Source of the DNA: DFXE01 sp032054765
GTDB lineage: Bacteria > Bacteroidota > Bacteroidia > Bacteroidales > Tannerellaceae
Direction of reading: 5' to 3'
Assembly: GCA_032054765.1 (NCBI GenBank)
Contig: DAMBSC010000008.1
Span: forward strand, 201,031 to 265,030
DNA length: 64,000 nucleotides
The position numbers were made by a program, and so were the translations under genes. Under the pieces are notes generated by a model. That model worked only from the letters and a program-made list of their open reading frames with translations. It had not been told where the DNA came from and searched no databases. Below are positions 26,327 to 35,880 of this stretch, piece after piece (the first letter of the stretch is position 1; the number at the start of each line of letters is the position of its first letter).

Positions 26327-28723
26327 TTAATAAAGCTTTGAGCTAACTGATACCTTTTTTATAGCATTGTAGCCGCATTCATCAATACAAAGGCCGCAGA
26401 GTACGCAATCCTGGACGTTGATAGTATGGATTTCGTATGGGGTGTAGGGGATGGCATCGACCGGACAGGCTTTGGCGCATTTGGTGCAGCCGATGCAGTC
26501 GTCGGTAACTACAAATTTTACCATTTCTTTGCAGGTACCTGTCTTGCATTCGCCGTTTACATGTTCCTCATATTCATGGCGGAAGTATTTGAGGGTGGTA
26601 AGCACGGGATTAGGGGCGGTTTTGCCCAGTCCGCAAAGGGATGATTTCTTTACGTTGAGTGCCAGTTCTTCCAGTTTGTCGATATCTTCCATAGAGGCTT
26701 TTCCGCTGCATATCTTGTCGAGTATATCAAGCATACGGCGTATGCCTACGCGACAGAAGGTGCATTTGCCACAGGACTGGTCGCAGGTAAAGCTGAGGAA
26801 ATAACGTGCAACATCTACCATACAATCGCTTTCACTCAATACCACAAGTCCGCCCGAACCCATCATGGCGCCCATTTGGTTGAAGGCATCGAAGTCGACT
26901 TGTACGTCACAAAGGTGTGCCGGAATGCAACCGCCTGACGGACCACCTATCTGTACGGCTTTCAGTTTTTCGCCTCCTTCCACACCTCCTCCGATATCTT
27001 CAATAATCTGATTGAGGGTGATGCCCATTGGTACCTCGATTAGTCCGCCGTGGCGAATCTTTCCGGCGAGTGCGAACACTTTCGTGCCTTTGCTTCCTTT
27101 CGTCCCAATATTATTGTAGTAGTCGGCGCCGTTACGGATGATATAGGGTATCTGGCTGAGGGTTTCTACGTTGTTTACCAGTGTGGGTTTACCGTTCAGT
27201 CCTTCTACGGCAGGATAGGGTGGGCGCTGTTTAGGGAATCCGCGTTCGCCTTCTATCGACGCTATTAAAGCTGTTTCTTCACCACACACAAAAGCTCCGG
27301 CACCTTCGAATATGGAGATATCGAACGAAAAGTTGCTTCCGGCAATGTTTTCGCCAAGCAGGTTTCGTTCGCGGCATAATTCAATAGCTGAACGGATTCG
27401 TACCACCGCCAAAGGATACTCGGCACGGATATAGAATATTCCTTTATCGGCTCCTACGGCATATCCGGCAATAATCATTCCTTCGATTACGCGGAAAGGA
27501 TAGGATTCTAGCATCATACGGTCCATAAAAGCTCCCGGGTCGCCTTCATCCCCGTTGCATATCATGTACTTTTCTTTCTTAGGGGATGCGGCAACGATTT
27601 CCCATTTCTTTCCGGTGGGGAATCCGCCTCCTCCACGGCCACGGATGCCACTGGTCAGGATGTTATTTACCACTTGCTGCCTGTCCGAAGTAGCGAGTGC
27701 TTTGTGCAATCCTTCGAAACCGCCGTGCCCGATATATTCGTCGATATTCAGCGGGGCGAGGAAACCATATCCTTCGGTAGATATATGTTTCTGTCCCGCA
27801 AGGAAGCTGTCAATCACACCGGTGCGTTCATCTTCCGGTTTCCAGATTACATTATCCCATGTAATATCCGTGTGGAAAGAATCTATATGATTAAACAAGC
27901 TGTTTTTAATCCGCTTGAGCCGTCCGGCGGGTTTGAAATGATGATGCAGTATTTCTTTTATTTCCGTAGCTTTTACGTTGGGATAGCGGGTGATTGTTCC
28001 GTCGGGAAGTACCACGTCGATCAGCGGTACTTTATTACACACACCTACGCAGCCTACTGGTTTGATATTAACATCGATTCCCAAATCTCCGGAAGCCATT
28101 ATCAGTTCGGTATAGATATCCGACGAACCGCTAGCCTGGCAGCATGAACCCATACCAAGACGTATTTCTCCGGCTACCTGTCGTTTTGCGTTGCGGGATT
28201 CTTCCTTTTCCTTTTCTTCCTGTGTGGAAAGAAAGTCTTCGATTACTTCGTTTACCTTGCCGGGTAGTACGTGGCCGTATATCTTTTCGTCTATCTGTAC
28301 AACCGGAGCCAGCGTACAGCATCCGAGACAGGCGATCTTTTCAATGGAGAAAAGCTGGTCGGAGGTGGTAATGGAATCATCATCCATTTTCAGTTCGCGT
28401 CGGAAAGAGTCGTACACATTGCCTGCGCCTTTTACATGGCAGGCTGTCCCGGTACAGACTTTAATCAGGTGCCTGCCGTAAGGGATATGCCGGAACTGGG
28501 AGTAAAAGGTGGAGACGCTGATGAGTTGCGCCCGGTCAATCTCCGTCCGTTCATAGATACGTTCGACCGCTTCGGACGGCAGGTAGCTGAATTCCTCCTG
28601 CATTGCTTGTAACAGAGGAATAATTATCTGTCGCGATGTCCCGATTCGGTCGATGAGGGCATCTACCCGGGCAATCATTAACTCCCGGGATTCAACTATA
28701 TTATTTTCGCAATTACATGACAT
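26327..28723 (-). CDS. NuoE-NuoF-like fused NAD(P)H-oxidizing flavoprotein
   Basis: The 798-residue protein reads in order as follows. A NuoE-type thioredoxin-like 2Fe-2S domain carries C90, C95, C132 and C136. A second thioredoxin-like 2Fe-2S domain has C194/C195, C225 and C229. A NuoF domain carries the FMN/NADH site GRGGGGFPTG at 362-371 and the CxxCxxC 4Fe-4S motif (CGKCTFC). Two ferredoxin 4Fe-4S motifs end the protein. The layout matches the NADH-oxidizing subunits of HydB/HndC-type complexes, here with the NuoE part fused on. No hydrogenase large subunit is nearby, so electrons must go elsewhere, plausibly to the NapH/NapG-like proteins of the same operon. Confidence 0.92.
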   Translation of the reverse strand: MSCNCENNIVESRELMIARVDALIDRIGTSRQIIIPLLQAMQEEFSYLPSEAVERIYERTEIDRAQLISVSTFYSQFRHIPYGRHLIKVCTGTACHVKGAGNVYDSFRRELKMDDDSITTSDQLFSIEKIACLGCCTLAPVVQIDEKIYGHVLPGKVNEVIEDFLSTQEEKEKEESRNAKRQVAGEIRLGMGSCCQASGSSDIYTELIMASGDLGIDVNIKPVGCVGVCNKVPLIDVVLPDGTITRYPNVKATEIKEILHHHFKPAGRLKRIKNSLFNHIDSFHTDITWDNVIWKPEDERTGVIDSFLAGQKHISTEGYGFLAPLNIDEYIGHGGFEGLHKALATSDRQQVVNNILTSGIRGRGGGGFPTGKKWEIVAASPKKEKYMICNGDEGDPGAFMDRMMLESYPFRVIEGMIIAGYAVGADKGIFYIRAEYPLAVVRIRSAIELCRERNLLGENIAGSNFSFDISIFEGAGAFVCGEETALIASIEGERGFPKQRPPYPAVEGLNGKPTLVNNVETLSQIPYIIRNGADYYNNIGTKGSKGTKVFALAGKIRHGGLIEVPMGITLNQIIEDIGGGVEGGEKLKAVQIGGPSGGCIPAHLCDVQVDFDAFNQMGAMMGSGGLVVLSESDCMVDVARYFLSFTCDQSCGKCTFCRVGIRRMLDILDKICSGKASMEDIDKLEELALNVKKSSLCGLGKTAPNPVLTTLKYFRHEYEEHVNGECKTGTCKEMVKFVVTDDCIGCTKCAKACPVDAIPYTPYEIHTINVQDCVLCGLCIDECGYNAIKKVSVSSKLY

Positions 28724-28724
28724 A

Positions 28725-30542
28725 CTAATTAGCAGCTACACAATAAATACTGTTTTCTGTTCTTACCACTATTTTGCCGTCGGTAAAGGCAGGAGTAGCA
28801 AAGGTCCTTTCACCTGTTTCAAACGAATCAATGAGATTGAAATCGTTGTTGGCAGAGAATATATGCATCTTACCGTCGTTGCTGAACAGGTAGATTTTAC
28901 CTTCGGCTATGACCGGGGAAGAATAGAATTCGGTGTTCAGTTCGTGTTCCTTGCGTAGTTCTCCCGTTTGCGTATCGAATGAGGCTACTACGCCATAGCT
29001 GGTAGCAAGGTATACATTGTCTTTGGTTGCAACCGGGCTGGATACTTCGGGAAGGTATTCGTTGCTTTCCCAGAGTACGCTTCCGTCGGCTCCGTTAATG
29101 GCAACAAGTTTGGCGTATTCGCTGGCGCCAAAGATAATATCGTTGGAACTGCATGCGCTGGAACCTACTTCTCCACTGAGGCATTCTACGCGCCAGAGTT
29201 GTTCGCCATTATTCGGGTTATAACCTGTGATAGCCGGATTCCCCATCAGCACCAATTGCGGAGTGCTGCCTACGGAGGCAATAACGGGTGAACTCCACGT
29301 AACCTTTTCCGTACGGCTTTTACTCCAACGTTCAGCACCCGTAGCGATGTCAAGGGCAACTACTTTCGGAGCGTTCTGGTTGTCGTATTGCACAATAACT
29401 ACATTGCCGAAGACGAGTAGGGAGGAAGCATATCCGTAATGGTTGTCGGGAACGCCGAGGTTTTTAGCCCAGAGCTGTTTGCCTTCCATATCGGCACAGA
29501 TAATATCTCCTGTAGCAAATATGGCGCAGACCTGATTGCCGTTGGTTGCTACTGTGGATGCCGCCAGTCCTGTATCTTCTGTCGTTTTGGGCATCTGTGC
29601 AGGTGACCCCGGAATATTAGTTGCGGCAAGCGTCCATAGTCTCTCACCTGTGATGAGGTCGTAACAATAGAGTTCGCGTGCCTGGTCGTCGGCACCGGAG
29701 AAAAATACCCGGTTTCCGTTTATGACAGGGGAATTATATCCTTTACGGGGAATGTCGTGTTTCCAGGCAATATTGGTTCCGCTACTGAGATTCCATTTTA
29801 CGGGAACTCCTTTTGCGGATGAAATGCCGTTGGAATTATTTCCACGGAAGGCATTGTGTGTTACTTTAGAGGCAACAGGTTGCGGGGCGGCTTCGGCAAC
29901 AGGTGTTTCTGTTGCTTCCGCCTCATTAGTGGTTGTATCTTCAGCGATAATTTCCCCTTCCTCAGTTGCAGGGGTATCGGTTACTATTTCTTCTATGGCT
30001 GTTTCCTGCTGGATGGCATTATCTCCTGCATTCTCTGCCTGAGCGATTATTTCAGTCTCTATGTTTTCTTCCGTGACCTCTGACTTGCGGAGATAGGGCG
30101 ATGTCATGATAACAAATATAAGTGCGACTGCAGCCAGTCCGGTAGCTCCCCAAATGACATACTTCCGGGCCTGTGTTTTGATGGCCCATTCATCAATCGG
30201 GTCAATCTCTTTATCAGGAATATCCTTCTCGCGGGCAAAATAGAGCCGTGTACATATAATAAATACCGCCAGCATTCCTAAAAGAATATACACACCGCCC
30301 ATCAGATGGTCCATGCGTACGAAATAAGCTTTCCGCGCCAGAAGGTCGAGCTGGCGGATTTGCTCCTGCAAGGCGGTGTTGCTGGCATTCTGGTCGTTCA
30401 ACTGCTTTAATGTCTCGACCACCTCTGTTTGCAGGGGCGTAGTGCCTCTCACCTGGAAATAATTGGTGATAAGCATTATCGAGAAGGTGACAATAAAGAT
30501 TGCCGAAACGATGGCTATATTTCTGAGAATCGCTTTCTTCAT
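28725..30542 (-). CDS. Membrane-anchored PQQ-like beta-propeller protein
   Basis: The 605-residue protein has three membrane helices (about 8-27, 80-102 and 128-147) with a coiled coil at 40-72 between the first two. A low-complexity Glu/Thr/Ala/Pro linker (about 152-225) leads to a C-terminal PQQ-like propeller (about 230-605). The anchor should hold the propeller on the periplasmic side. It is unique among the propellers here in having an integral-membrane module. It sits between the NapH-like ferredoxin and the NuoEF-like flavoprotein with 1-nt gaps, so it may be a structural or docking part of that chain. Confidence 0.88.
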   Translation of the reverse strand: MKKAILRNIAIVSAIFIVTFSIMLITNYFQVRGTTPLQTEVVETLKQLNDQNASNTALQEQIRQLDLLARKAYFVRMDHLMGGVYILLGMLAVFIICTRLYFAREKDIPDKEIDPIDEWAIKTQARKYVIWGATGLAAVALIFVIMTSPYLRKSEVTEENIETEIIAQAENAGDNAIQQETAIEEIVTDTPATEEGEIIAEDTTTNEAEATETPVAEAAPQPVASKVTHNAFRGNNSNGISSAKGVPVKWNLSSGTNIAWKHDIPRKGYNSPVINGNRVFFSGADDQARELYCYDLITGERLWTLAATNIPGSPAQMPKTTEDTGLAASTVATNGNQVCAIFATGDIICADMEGKQLWAKNLGVPDNHYGYASSLLVFGNVVIVQYDNQNAPKVVALDIATGAERWSKSRTEKVTWSSPVIASVGSTPQLVLMGNPAITGYNPNNGEQLWRVECLSGEVGSSACSSNDIIFGASEYAKLVAINGADGSVLWESNEYLPEVSSPVATKDNVYLATSYGVVASFDTQTGELRKEHELNTEFYSSPVIAEGKIYLFSNDGKMHIFSANNDFNLIDSFETGERTFATPAFTDGKIVVRTENSIYCVAAN

Positions 30543-30543
30543 C

Positions 30544-31857
30544 TTATTCCTGTATATTGTATTTTAAATTTTCTGCTTTCAAAACTGAACCTTTAGGATT
30601 TTGTCCGATGTTTTGCGGACAATAGCTAAAGCAACGAGCGCATGCCACACAGGTTGCGTGGTCTATTTCGTACTGACGGCGTGTGCGTTTGACGGACAAA
30701 CCTATCAATGTCGTGCCGATTACCAAACCGATAAGCGCCCCGGCAATGGTTGAATAGAGTTTGAAGTCTGCCTGTATTGTTTCATATCTTTCAGTTAATT
30801 CCTCAACCGTTCCACCTTGACCGTAGAAAGCTTCGAGTTCGACGGAAAGGATATCCTGCGGGTCGGCTTCGTGCTGCATCACCATATCGTAGAGGCGCAC
30901 GTCTTTATGGGCGCGGCTGAGTTGAGGGCTTACCGAACGCAAGAGGATAGCTCCGGCAACAATCATCAAAGGAAGTATTACAAAGTAATTGATAATGCGT
31001 TTGACGCCTTGCAGGCGGCTTTCTTTTACCTTATTGTCGTAGGGTGGTTTGATAGCATCTACCGGACAGGCGTTGTGGCAAAGTTCACAGTTGATGCAGG
31101 GCTTTTGGGTGAGTTCCACTTTCCAGATGGAGACACGTGAAAAAAGGCTTAGCAAGGCTCCGTAAGGACAAAGGAAACGGCAGAAGGGTCTCCCGATAAA
31201 AATGGAAACTACCAGCAATAAAGCCCCGAAGGTGATGAGTCCGATATCGCCGCCCAGACGGAATATTCCGATAAAGGGGTCAAAACGGCATATAATAAAG
31301 CTACTGCGCGTTACGGCATAGAGTATGGCAAAGATGAGGTAAAGCCACGGAATCATACTGAGCACGGTAGTGACTGCTTTCGATAGCCTGTAGTTCTTTA
31401 CATTGACCAGTTCCTGCAAAGCTCCGAACGGGCATACGCCGGCACAGAATACCCTGCCAAACAGGAAGGCAAAGAGTACGGGGAGTATAAAGAATAATAG
31501 GACGGATAGCGGCAGGACATAGGTGTTGTCTACCAACGCCAGCGAAACATTCTGAATGGAACCGATACTACAGACACATCCGCTGCGGAAAAAACCGAAA
31601 TAGGCAACCGAAATAATGGATACCCAGATAATAGGTTTGCGCGTTCGTCTTTTAATAACAGCCCATGCGACAATGCTCATTAATAGGACAAGGAGGAAGA
31701 TGTCGATGGCCGTCCACAGTGTTTCGTCGGGCACCGGATAGGTGATGTCAGGGTATTGGTAGCCTGACTCAAAATCGGGTTTGGGAAACCTGTTCTGGGC
31801 GCTTACTTCTCCGAGTAGCAGGAGGGTCATGCAGATATATAACAGTTTCTTCATCAT
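30544..31857 (-). CDS. NapH/NosR-like membrane polyferredoxin
   Basis: The 437-residue protein has an N-terminal signal-like segment and about five to six further helices. Two CxxxCP motifs (FCAGVCPFG, C138/C142; FCRFLCPYG, C226/C230) are typical of NapH/NosR. A ferredoxin motif CINCELCHNACP is at 254-264, and a second C-terminal one CVACARCFSYCP at 403-414. An additional CVC motif is at 94-96. Such proteins pass electrons across the inner membrane, often from quinol or ferredoxin. Its start overlaps the stop of the preceding Tat ferredoxin gene by one base (TGATG). Confidence 0.9.
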   Translation of the reverse strand: MMKKLLYICMTLLLLGEVSAQNRFPKPDFESGYQYPDITYPVPDETLWTAIDIFLLVLLMSIVAWAVIKRRTRKPIIWVSIISVAYFGFFRSGCVCSIGSIQNVSLALVDNTYVLPLSVLLFFILPVLFAFLFGRVFCAGVCPFGALQELVNVKNYRLSKAVTTVLSMIPWLYLIFAILYAVTRSSFIICRFDPFIGIFRLGGDIGLITFGALLLVVSIFIGRPFCRFLCPYGALLSLFSRVSIWKVELTQKPCINCELCHNACPVDAIKPPYDNKVKESRLQGVKRIINYFVILPLMIVAGAILLRSVSPQLSRAHKDVRLYDMVMQHEADPQDILSVELEAFYGQGGTVEELTERYETIQADFKLYSTIAGALIGLVIGTTLIGLSVKRTRRQYEIDHATCVACARCFSYCPQNIGQNPKGSVLKAENLKYNIQE

Positions 31858-32426
31858 CAGTCTTTCAGTTTATAGGCAAAGTCCAGCGGCACACGGGTAA
31901 TAGCGTTCGACGCACATACGGTCGCGATCTTGCATTCGTTACAGTCTTTGCACAGGTCGCGTTTTATTTGCAGATAGAGTGAACCATTCCCGAACGAACT
32001 GCATCCTTTCACACACTTTCCGCAGCCGTTGCAGAGGTCTTCGTTGATGGTATATTCAAAGTACGGGTCTTCCACATACTTGCGTTCGATAGCGCCTGTG
32101 GGGCACATCATGTTTTCAGCCGCCGTATTAAGCTCCTTGACATTGGAACGGTAATAGCCGCCGCACAGGTCGCAATATCCGCATACTTTATTGGCATGAA
32201 TGCATTTCACAGCCGATATGGGCAATACGCAATGGGTTTCGCAACGTCCGCACTGGGTGCATTTCTGCGGGTCTATCTGCCAGTAGAGGCTTGCTGACTG
32301 TCCCTTTGCTTTCCGCACCAGTCCGCCGGTAACAGCGAGGATACTTCCTCCCGCTACCGCCGACCCGAGTACCCGCAGGAATTTCCGGCGTGCTATGGGG
32401 CTGTTTTTATTTTCGTTCTTTTCCAT
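31857..32426 (-). CDS. Tat-exported 4Fe-4S ferredoxin (NapG-like)
   Basis: The 189-residue protein has a twin-arginine signal (ARRKFLRVLGSAVAGG) and at least three to four 4Fe-4S motifs: CTQCGRCETHCVLP, a Cys-rich CGYCDLCGG segment, CNGCGKCVKGC and CKDCNEC. The Tat signal means the folded, cluster-loaded protein works in the periplasm. With the NapH-like protein it makes a NapGH-type pair. No nitrate reductase genes are nearby, so the periplasmic acceptor is probably something else. Confidence 0.92.
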   Translation of the reverse strand: MEKNENKNSPIARRKFLRVLGSAVAGGSILAVTGGLVRKAKGQSASLYWQIDPQKCTQCGRCETHCVLPISAVKCIHANKVCGYCDLCGGYYRSNVKELNTAAENMMCPTGAIERKYVEDPYFEYTINEDLCNGCGKCVKGCSSFGNGSLYLQIKRDLCKDCNECKIATVCASNAITRVPLDFAYKLKD

Positions 32427-32458
32427 TTGTATCGCTAACTATATACAGAATATTCTCT

Positions 32459-33733
32459 TTATTTTCCAACGCACCAAAGTGTATTGGCCGTACGAATAAT
32501 CAATTGCTTCCCGGCAACTGCCATCGATGCTCTGGTTAGTTCGTTATTCAATTCATTTTTTGAAATGATTTCAGCAGGTTTTGCGGGGTCGGCAGATGGT
32601 TTTAACACCGTGGTTATTCCTTTTTCCGACAGAACGTAGATTTTTCCGTCGGCGTAAACCGGAGAAGGATTTAATGGCCCGGTTCCTAACCGGAGTTGCC
32701 AGAGGTACTCACCGGTGGATGCATTCAAACAGCATATCCTGTTGTCAGGGCATGTATACAGAAACGGCTTCACATATAGGTATGAAGACATCATCGGAGT
32801 ATAACCATTTTGTTCCCACGCGATATGGGTTTTTGTGCAGTCTCCCTCACCGTCGGGGCGAACAGCACGGATAGGAGCACGGTTTGTTGGTGAAGAATAA
32901 ATGACTCCATCCCCAATAACGGGAGAAGGTACACATGGTTCTCCCTCACTGGTAACAGTCCAAATTAGTTTTCCGTCAATCGGATTAAATCCCTGGATAA
33001 CATCGCCTGCCGAACTGATAATCTGATTCTTACCGTTCACCTCCATGACAATAGGAGTAGCATGTGCTATGCGAGACATGCCGCGCATTCCGCGCCACCG
33101 CTCTTTGCCGGTATTTTTGTCGAGTGCAAGCAGATAGGATTTGTCCCATGGCTCCGTCCAACCGAGATTTTTCGGTTCTTCACGGTTACTGTGATTGACG
33201 GGAAAAATCAATAAATCATTATACAGGATAGGAGAGGCGCCCATACCGTGGTGAGAATAAAAGTCCAGGTCGGTATTTATCCATCGGACGTTCCCTTCGA
33301 AATCTAATGCTGCAAAACCGCCGCCACTGAAAACCGCAAAAACAGTTTTACCATCTGTAACAGGTGTCGGGGTGGCATACGAGTTCATCTCATGCCTGTG
33401 TTGTTGTGATTTTTGTGTAAATACGGTTTTGTTCCAAAGGACTTTTCCGTTCTTGCGATCCACTGCGATAATATGGCAATTTTCGCCACCTTCGGTTACA
33501 GTAGTAAGGAAAACACGGTCATTCCAGACAATCGGTGAAGACCAGCTTTCACCCGGAATATCTGTTTTCCATGCGATGTTTTCTTCGGAATTCCAACTTT
33601 CCGGAAGATTTTTCACCCCGGAAATTCCCTGACCATTAGCACCCCGGAACTGAGCCCACTGTTCCGGCTCCTGGCCCGAACCCGTAAAACTTACCAAAAC
33701 AAAGCAAATACAAACAAAAATCGCGCTTTTCAT
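32459..33733 (-). CDS. Secreted PQQ-like beta-propeller protein
   Basis: The 424-residue protein has a signal peptide (MKSAIFVCICFVLVSFTGSG) and a BamB-like propeller that opens WAQFRGANGQGISG. This opening resembles that of the membrane-anchored propeller (NAFRGNNSNGISSAKG) more than the WRGPxRxG group, so it belongs to a second subfamily. It precedes the Tat ferredoxin by 32 nt. Periplasmic or surface location is inferred from the signal peptide. Confidence 0.87.
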   Translation of the reverse strand: MKSAIFVCICFVLVSFTGSGQEPEQWAQFRGANGQGISGVKNLPESWNSEENIAWKTDIPGESWSSPIVWNDRVFLTTVTEGGENCHIIAVDRKNGKVLWNKTVFTQKSQQHRHEMNSYATPTPVTDGKTVFAVFSGGGFAALDFEGNVRWINTDLDFYSHHGMGASPILYNDLLIFPVNHSNREEPKNLGWTEPWDKSYLLALDKNTGKERWRGMRGMSRIAHATPIVMEVNGKNQIISSAGDVIQGFNPIDGKLIWTVTSEGEPCVPSPVIGDGVIYSSPTNRAPIRAVRPDGEGDCTKTHIAWEQNGYTPMMSSYLYVKPFLYTCPDNRICCLNASTGEYLWQLRLGTGPLNPSPVYADGKIYVLSEKGITTVLKPSADPAKPAEIISKNELNNELTRASMAVAGKQLIIRTANTLWCVGK

Positions 33734-33784
33734 GATTATATAATTTTCAACTTACTATTATTCTTTTATATACAATCTAAATAT

Positions 33785-34869
33785 TTATATCGTTATCCCT
33801 TTCCGAAGCGGGCAACTACTTACTCCGCAGCTTGAACAGCCTGTTGCAGCTGCCAGTACTTTATCGTACTGGTAGGTGGTTACCATGTTTTTTCCGGTTA
33901 CGAATATTTTGTCACTTTGTACTTTTATATCGTAGGCTGTATTGCCGCCGCCGAGTATTTTATTGTCGAGCAGTAAACTGCGGAATTCACCGTCAGGACT
34001 GTAGCAGCTGATACGTGGGTTTCCTTTTTCCGAAGTGATGATTTCGCCTGTGCCGGTATAGGCAAGGTGAACCGGATTACAGCATCCGCAGAACATGCCG
34101 GTTGCTCCTCCGGCTTTTCCGAAGGAACCGATATACTCACCATCGGCCGTATATTTCTCTACCCTGTGCCTGCCCGGGTTGGAGCAGTACAGTACTCCGT
34201 CCGTATAGGTGACGCCAAAAGAATAGCTTGGGATTACAAAACCGTCGGGGCTTTGAATGAAACAGACGAAGTTGCCTTCCGTAGTGTACCTGCAGATATT
34301 TTTATTCGCTGCATCTGTTACGTACAGGCTACCCGGAGCTATTGCCATGGAGCAATAGTCGGATTGGTCGCTGCACGCTTCCCAATCACGGAGCCATTCG
34401 CCTTCGGTGTTGTAGACTTCTATCCGGGTAGGAAAGAGGAGATATATGTTTTCGTTATCCGTAGCGATATCGCGCAGGTTGCTGGCAACGGCAAAGTTGT
34501 TGACCATTCCGCCCATGCGGTCGTAAATGAATATATTGTTTGAAGCGGCAACAATGATGTTTTCACCCGCCAGTTCGAAGNNNNNNNNNNNNNNNNNNNN
34601 NNNNNNNNNNNNNNNNNNNNNNNNNNNNNNNNATGGTCGGGGACACTGAACGAAGACACCAGTTTATAAGGCGAAGTGAAGTTATCCTTCCGCAGTCCGG
34701 TGGCACTTTCTCCGGTAGCATTATTCAGGCTTGTTTGCGGAATAGTAAAGCTTTTACCAAGCAGGAATCCCGAAACGCCCACAATACTTCCTCCCGCCAG
34801 AAACGAACCGCACATTTGCAGGAACTTCTTGCGTGATATATTTGGTTTTTTATCTGAGTGTTGTTTCAT
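33785..34869 (-). CDS. Tat-exported 6-bladed beta-propeller (NHL-like), interrupted by an N gap
   Basis: The N-terminal part has a Tat-like signal (SRKKFLQMCGSFLAGG) and the C-terminal part is an NHL/6-bladed propeller. They are separated by 52 N (34581-34632) and lie in different frames across it. The paralogue at 34912-35880 shows that they are one protein: SSFSVPDH before the gap and FELAGENI after it match SSFDLPQEINRFELHDGK. The protein ends in a Cys cluster, GCSSCGVSSCPLRKG, that could bind metal. The propeller has conserved Cys pairs (DYCSM, GCCNP). The substrate is unknown. Confidence 0.75.
34581..34632. other. Assembly gap (52 N)
   Basis: A run of 52 undetermined bases lies inside a coding region. 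Restoring the frame needs a gap of 3n+2 bases, and the paralogue predicts about 8 bases, so the length shown is probably a placeholder. Confidence 0.95.
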
Positions 34870-34910
34870 ATTTTAAGTTCAATGTTCAATGTTTAAAGTT
34901 CAATATCTTC

Positions 34911-34988
34911 ATCAATTGGCTAAGGCCGATCTTCGATTGCCGTCGGTTAAAACCGATGGCAATCGAAGATCGGCCTTAGCCAATTGAT
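34911..34988. repeat. 78-bp near-perfect palindrome at the end of a propeller gene
   Basis: Two 38-nt arms (34911-34948 and 34951-34988) are complementary except for one pair, with a 2-nt centre. The sequence encodes the last 25 or so residues of the 34912-35880 gene (from QLAKADLRL). The arm core AATCGAAGATCGGCCTTAG recurs at 63921-63939. Confidence 0.92.
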
Positions 34989-35880
34989 ATATATTTATTG
35001 TCTTTTTCCCGGCAGTAAACATTTGGTTGCCGTCTGTCCGTACTTCGTAAGCCTTATTACCGCCTCCCAGAATACGGCTGTTCAGGAGAACTTCCCTGAA
35101 TGTTCCGTTGCGCTCAAAGCTGCTGACACGGGGATTGCCTTTTTCGGAGGTAATCAGTTCACCGTCCGGTGAAAAGGTTATGTATGCAGGGTTGCAGCAT
35201 CCGGCAAAGAATCCGGCTTCTCCGCCCGGGCCTCCGAACGCAGCGATAAATTTGCCGTCCAGTGTATAGGATTCCACCAGATGCCTACCCGAATTAACGC
35301 AATAGATTGTATCCTTCCGACTTTCAATATCGAAAGAATAGCTGGGTATGATAAAGTCGCGCGGGCTCTTGATAAAGCGGACAAAATTGCCTTCGCCGGT
35401 GTACTGGCAGATATTTTTGTTTTCGGCATCGGTGACAAATACAAAGTCTCCTGCAAGAGCAAAAGAGCAATAGTCCGAGAGTTCGCTACATGCTTCCCAT
35501 TCATGAACCAGTGCACCCTCTGCCGAGTAGACTTCTATAAAGGTGGGATATAATAGGTATATGCGGTCTTCGCCTACCGTAATATCGCGTGCATCGGGCT
35601 TGACCGTAAAGGAAGCAAGCTGATTGCCACCGGTATCATAGATATAGACCGATTGTCCGGCGGAAACATATAATTTACCGTCATGCAATTCAAATCGGTT
35701 GATCTCCTGTGGCAGATCAAAAGACGATACCTTTTCATAGCGGCTGTTGAATGGGGCTTCCTGACGGGTTTCCGCATAGGTCGTTTCATCCTCATTGACA
35801 GAACGTACCATATACCAGACAAATCCGACGATTACCAGCAGTATGGCTATATTGATGATTATCTTCAGGCTCTTGTTCAT
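34912..35880 (-). CDS. Membrane-anchored 6-bladed beta-propeller (NHL-like) with a repeat-encoded tail
   Basis: The 322-residue protein has an N-terminal membrane anchor or uncleaved signal (IIINIAILLVIVGFVWYMV) and an NHL-type propeller (about 45-300), with the Cys pairs SDYCSF and GCCNP conserved with its downstream paralogue. After NIYQLAK it diverges completely. The paralogue continues to a Cys cluster, whereas here the final residues come from the 78-bp palindrome. The original C-terminus was probably replaced by insertion of that repeat. The start overlaps the upstream propeller gene by 4 nt. Confidence 0.85.
   Translation of the reverse strand: MNKSLKIIINIAILLVIVGFVWYMVRSVNEDETTYAETRQEAPFNSRYEKVSSFDLPQEINRFELHDGKLYVSAGQSVYIYDTGGNQLASFTVKPDARDITVGEDRIYLLYPTFIEVYSAEGALVHEWEACSELSDYCSFALAGDFVFVTDAENKNICQYTGEGNFVRFIKSPRDFIIPSYSFDIESRKDTIYCVNSGRHLVESYTLDGKFIAAFGGPGGEAGFFAGCCNPAYITFSPDGELITSEKGNPRVSSFERNGTFREVLLNSRILGGGNKAYEVRTDGNQMFTAGKKTINIYQLAKADLRLPSVLTDGNRRSALAN

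Noticed and set aside
26327..31857. Part of respiratory complex I, a hydrogenase or a nitrate reductase
   Set aside because: No Nuo membrane subunits, no H-cluster or NiFe protein and no NapA/NapB gene are near; only the electron-wire type subunits are present.
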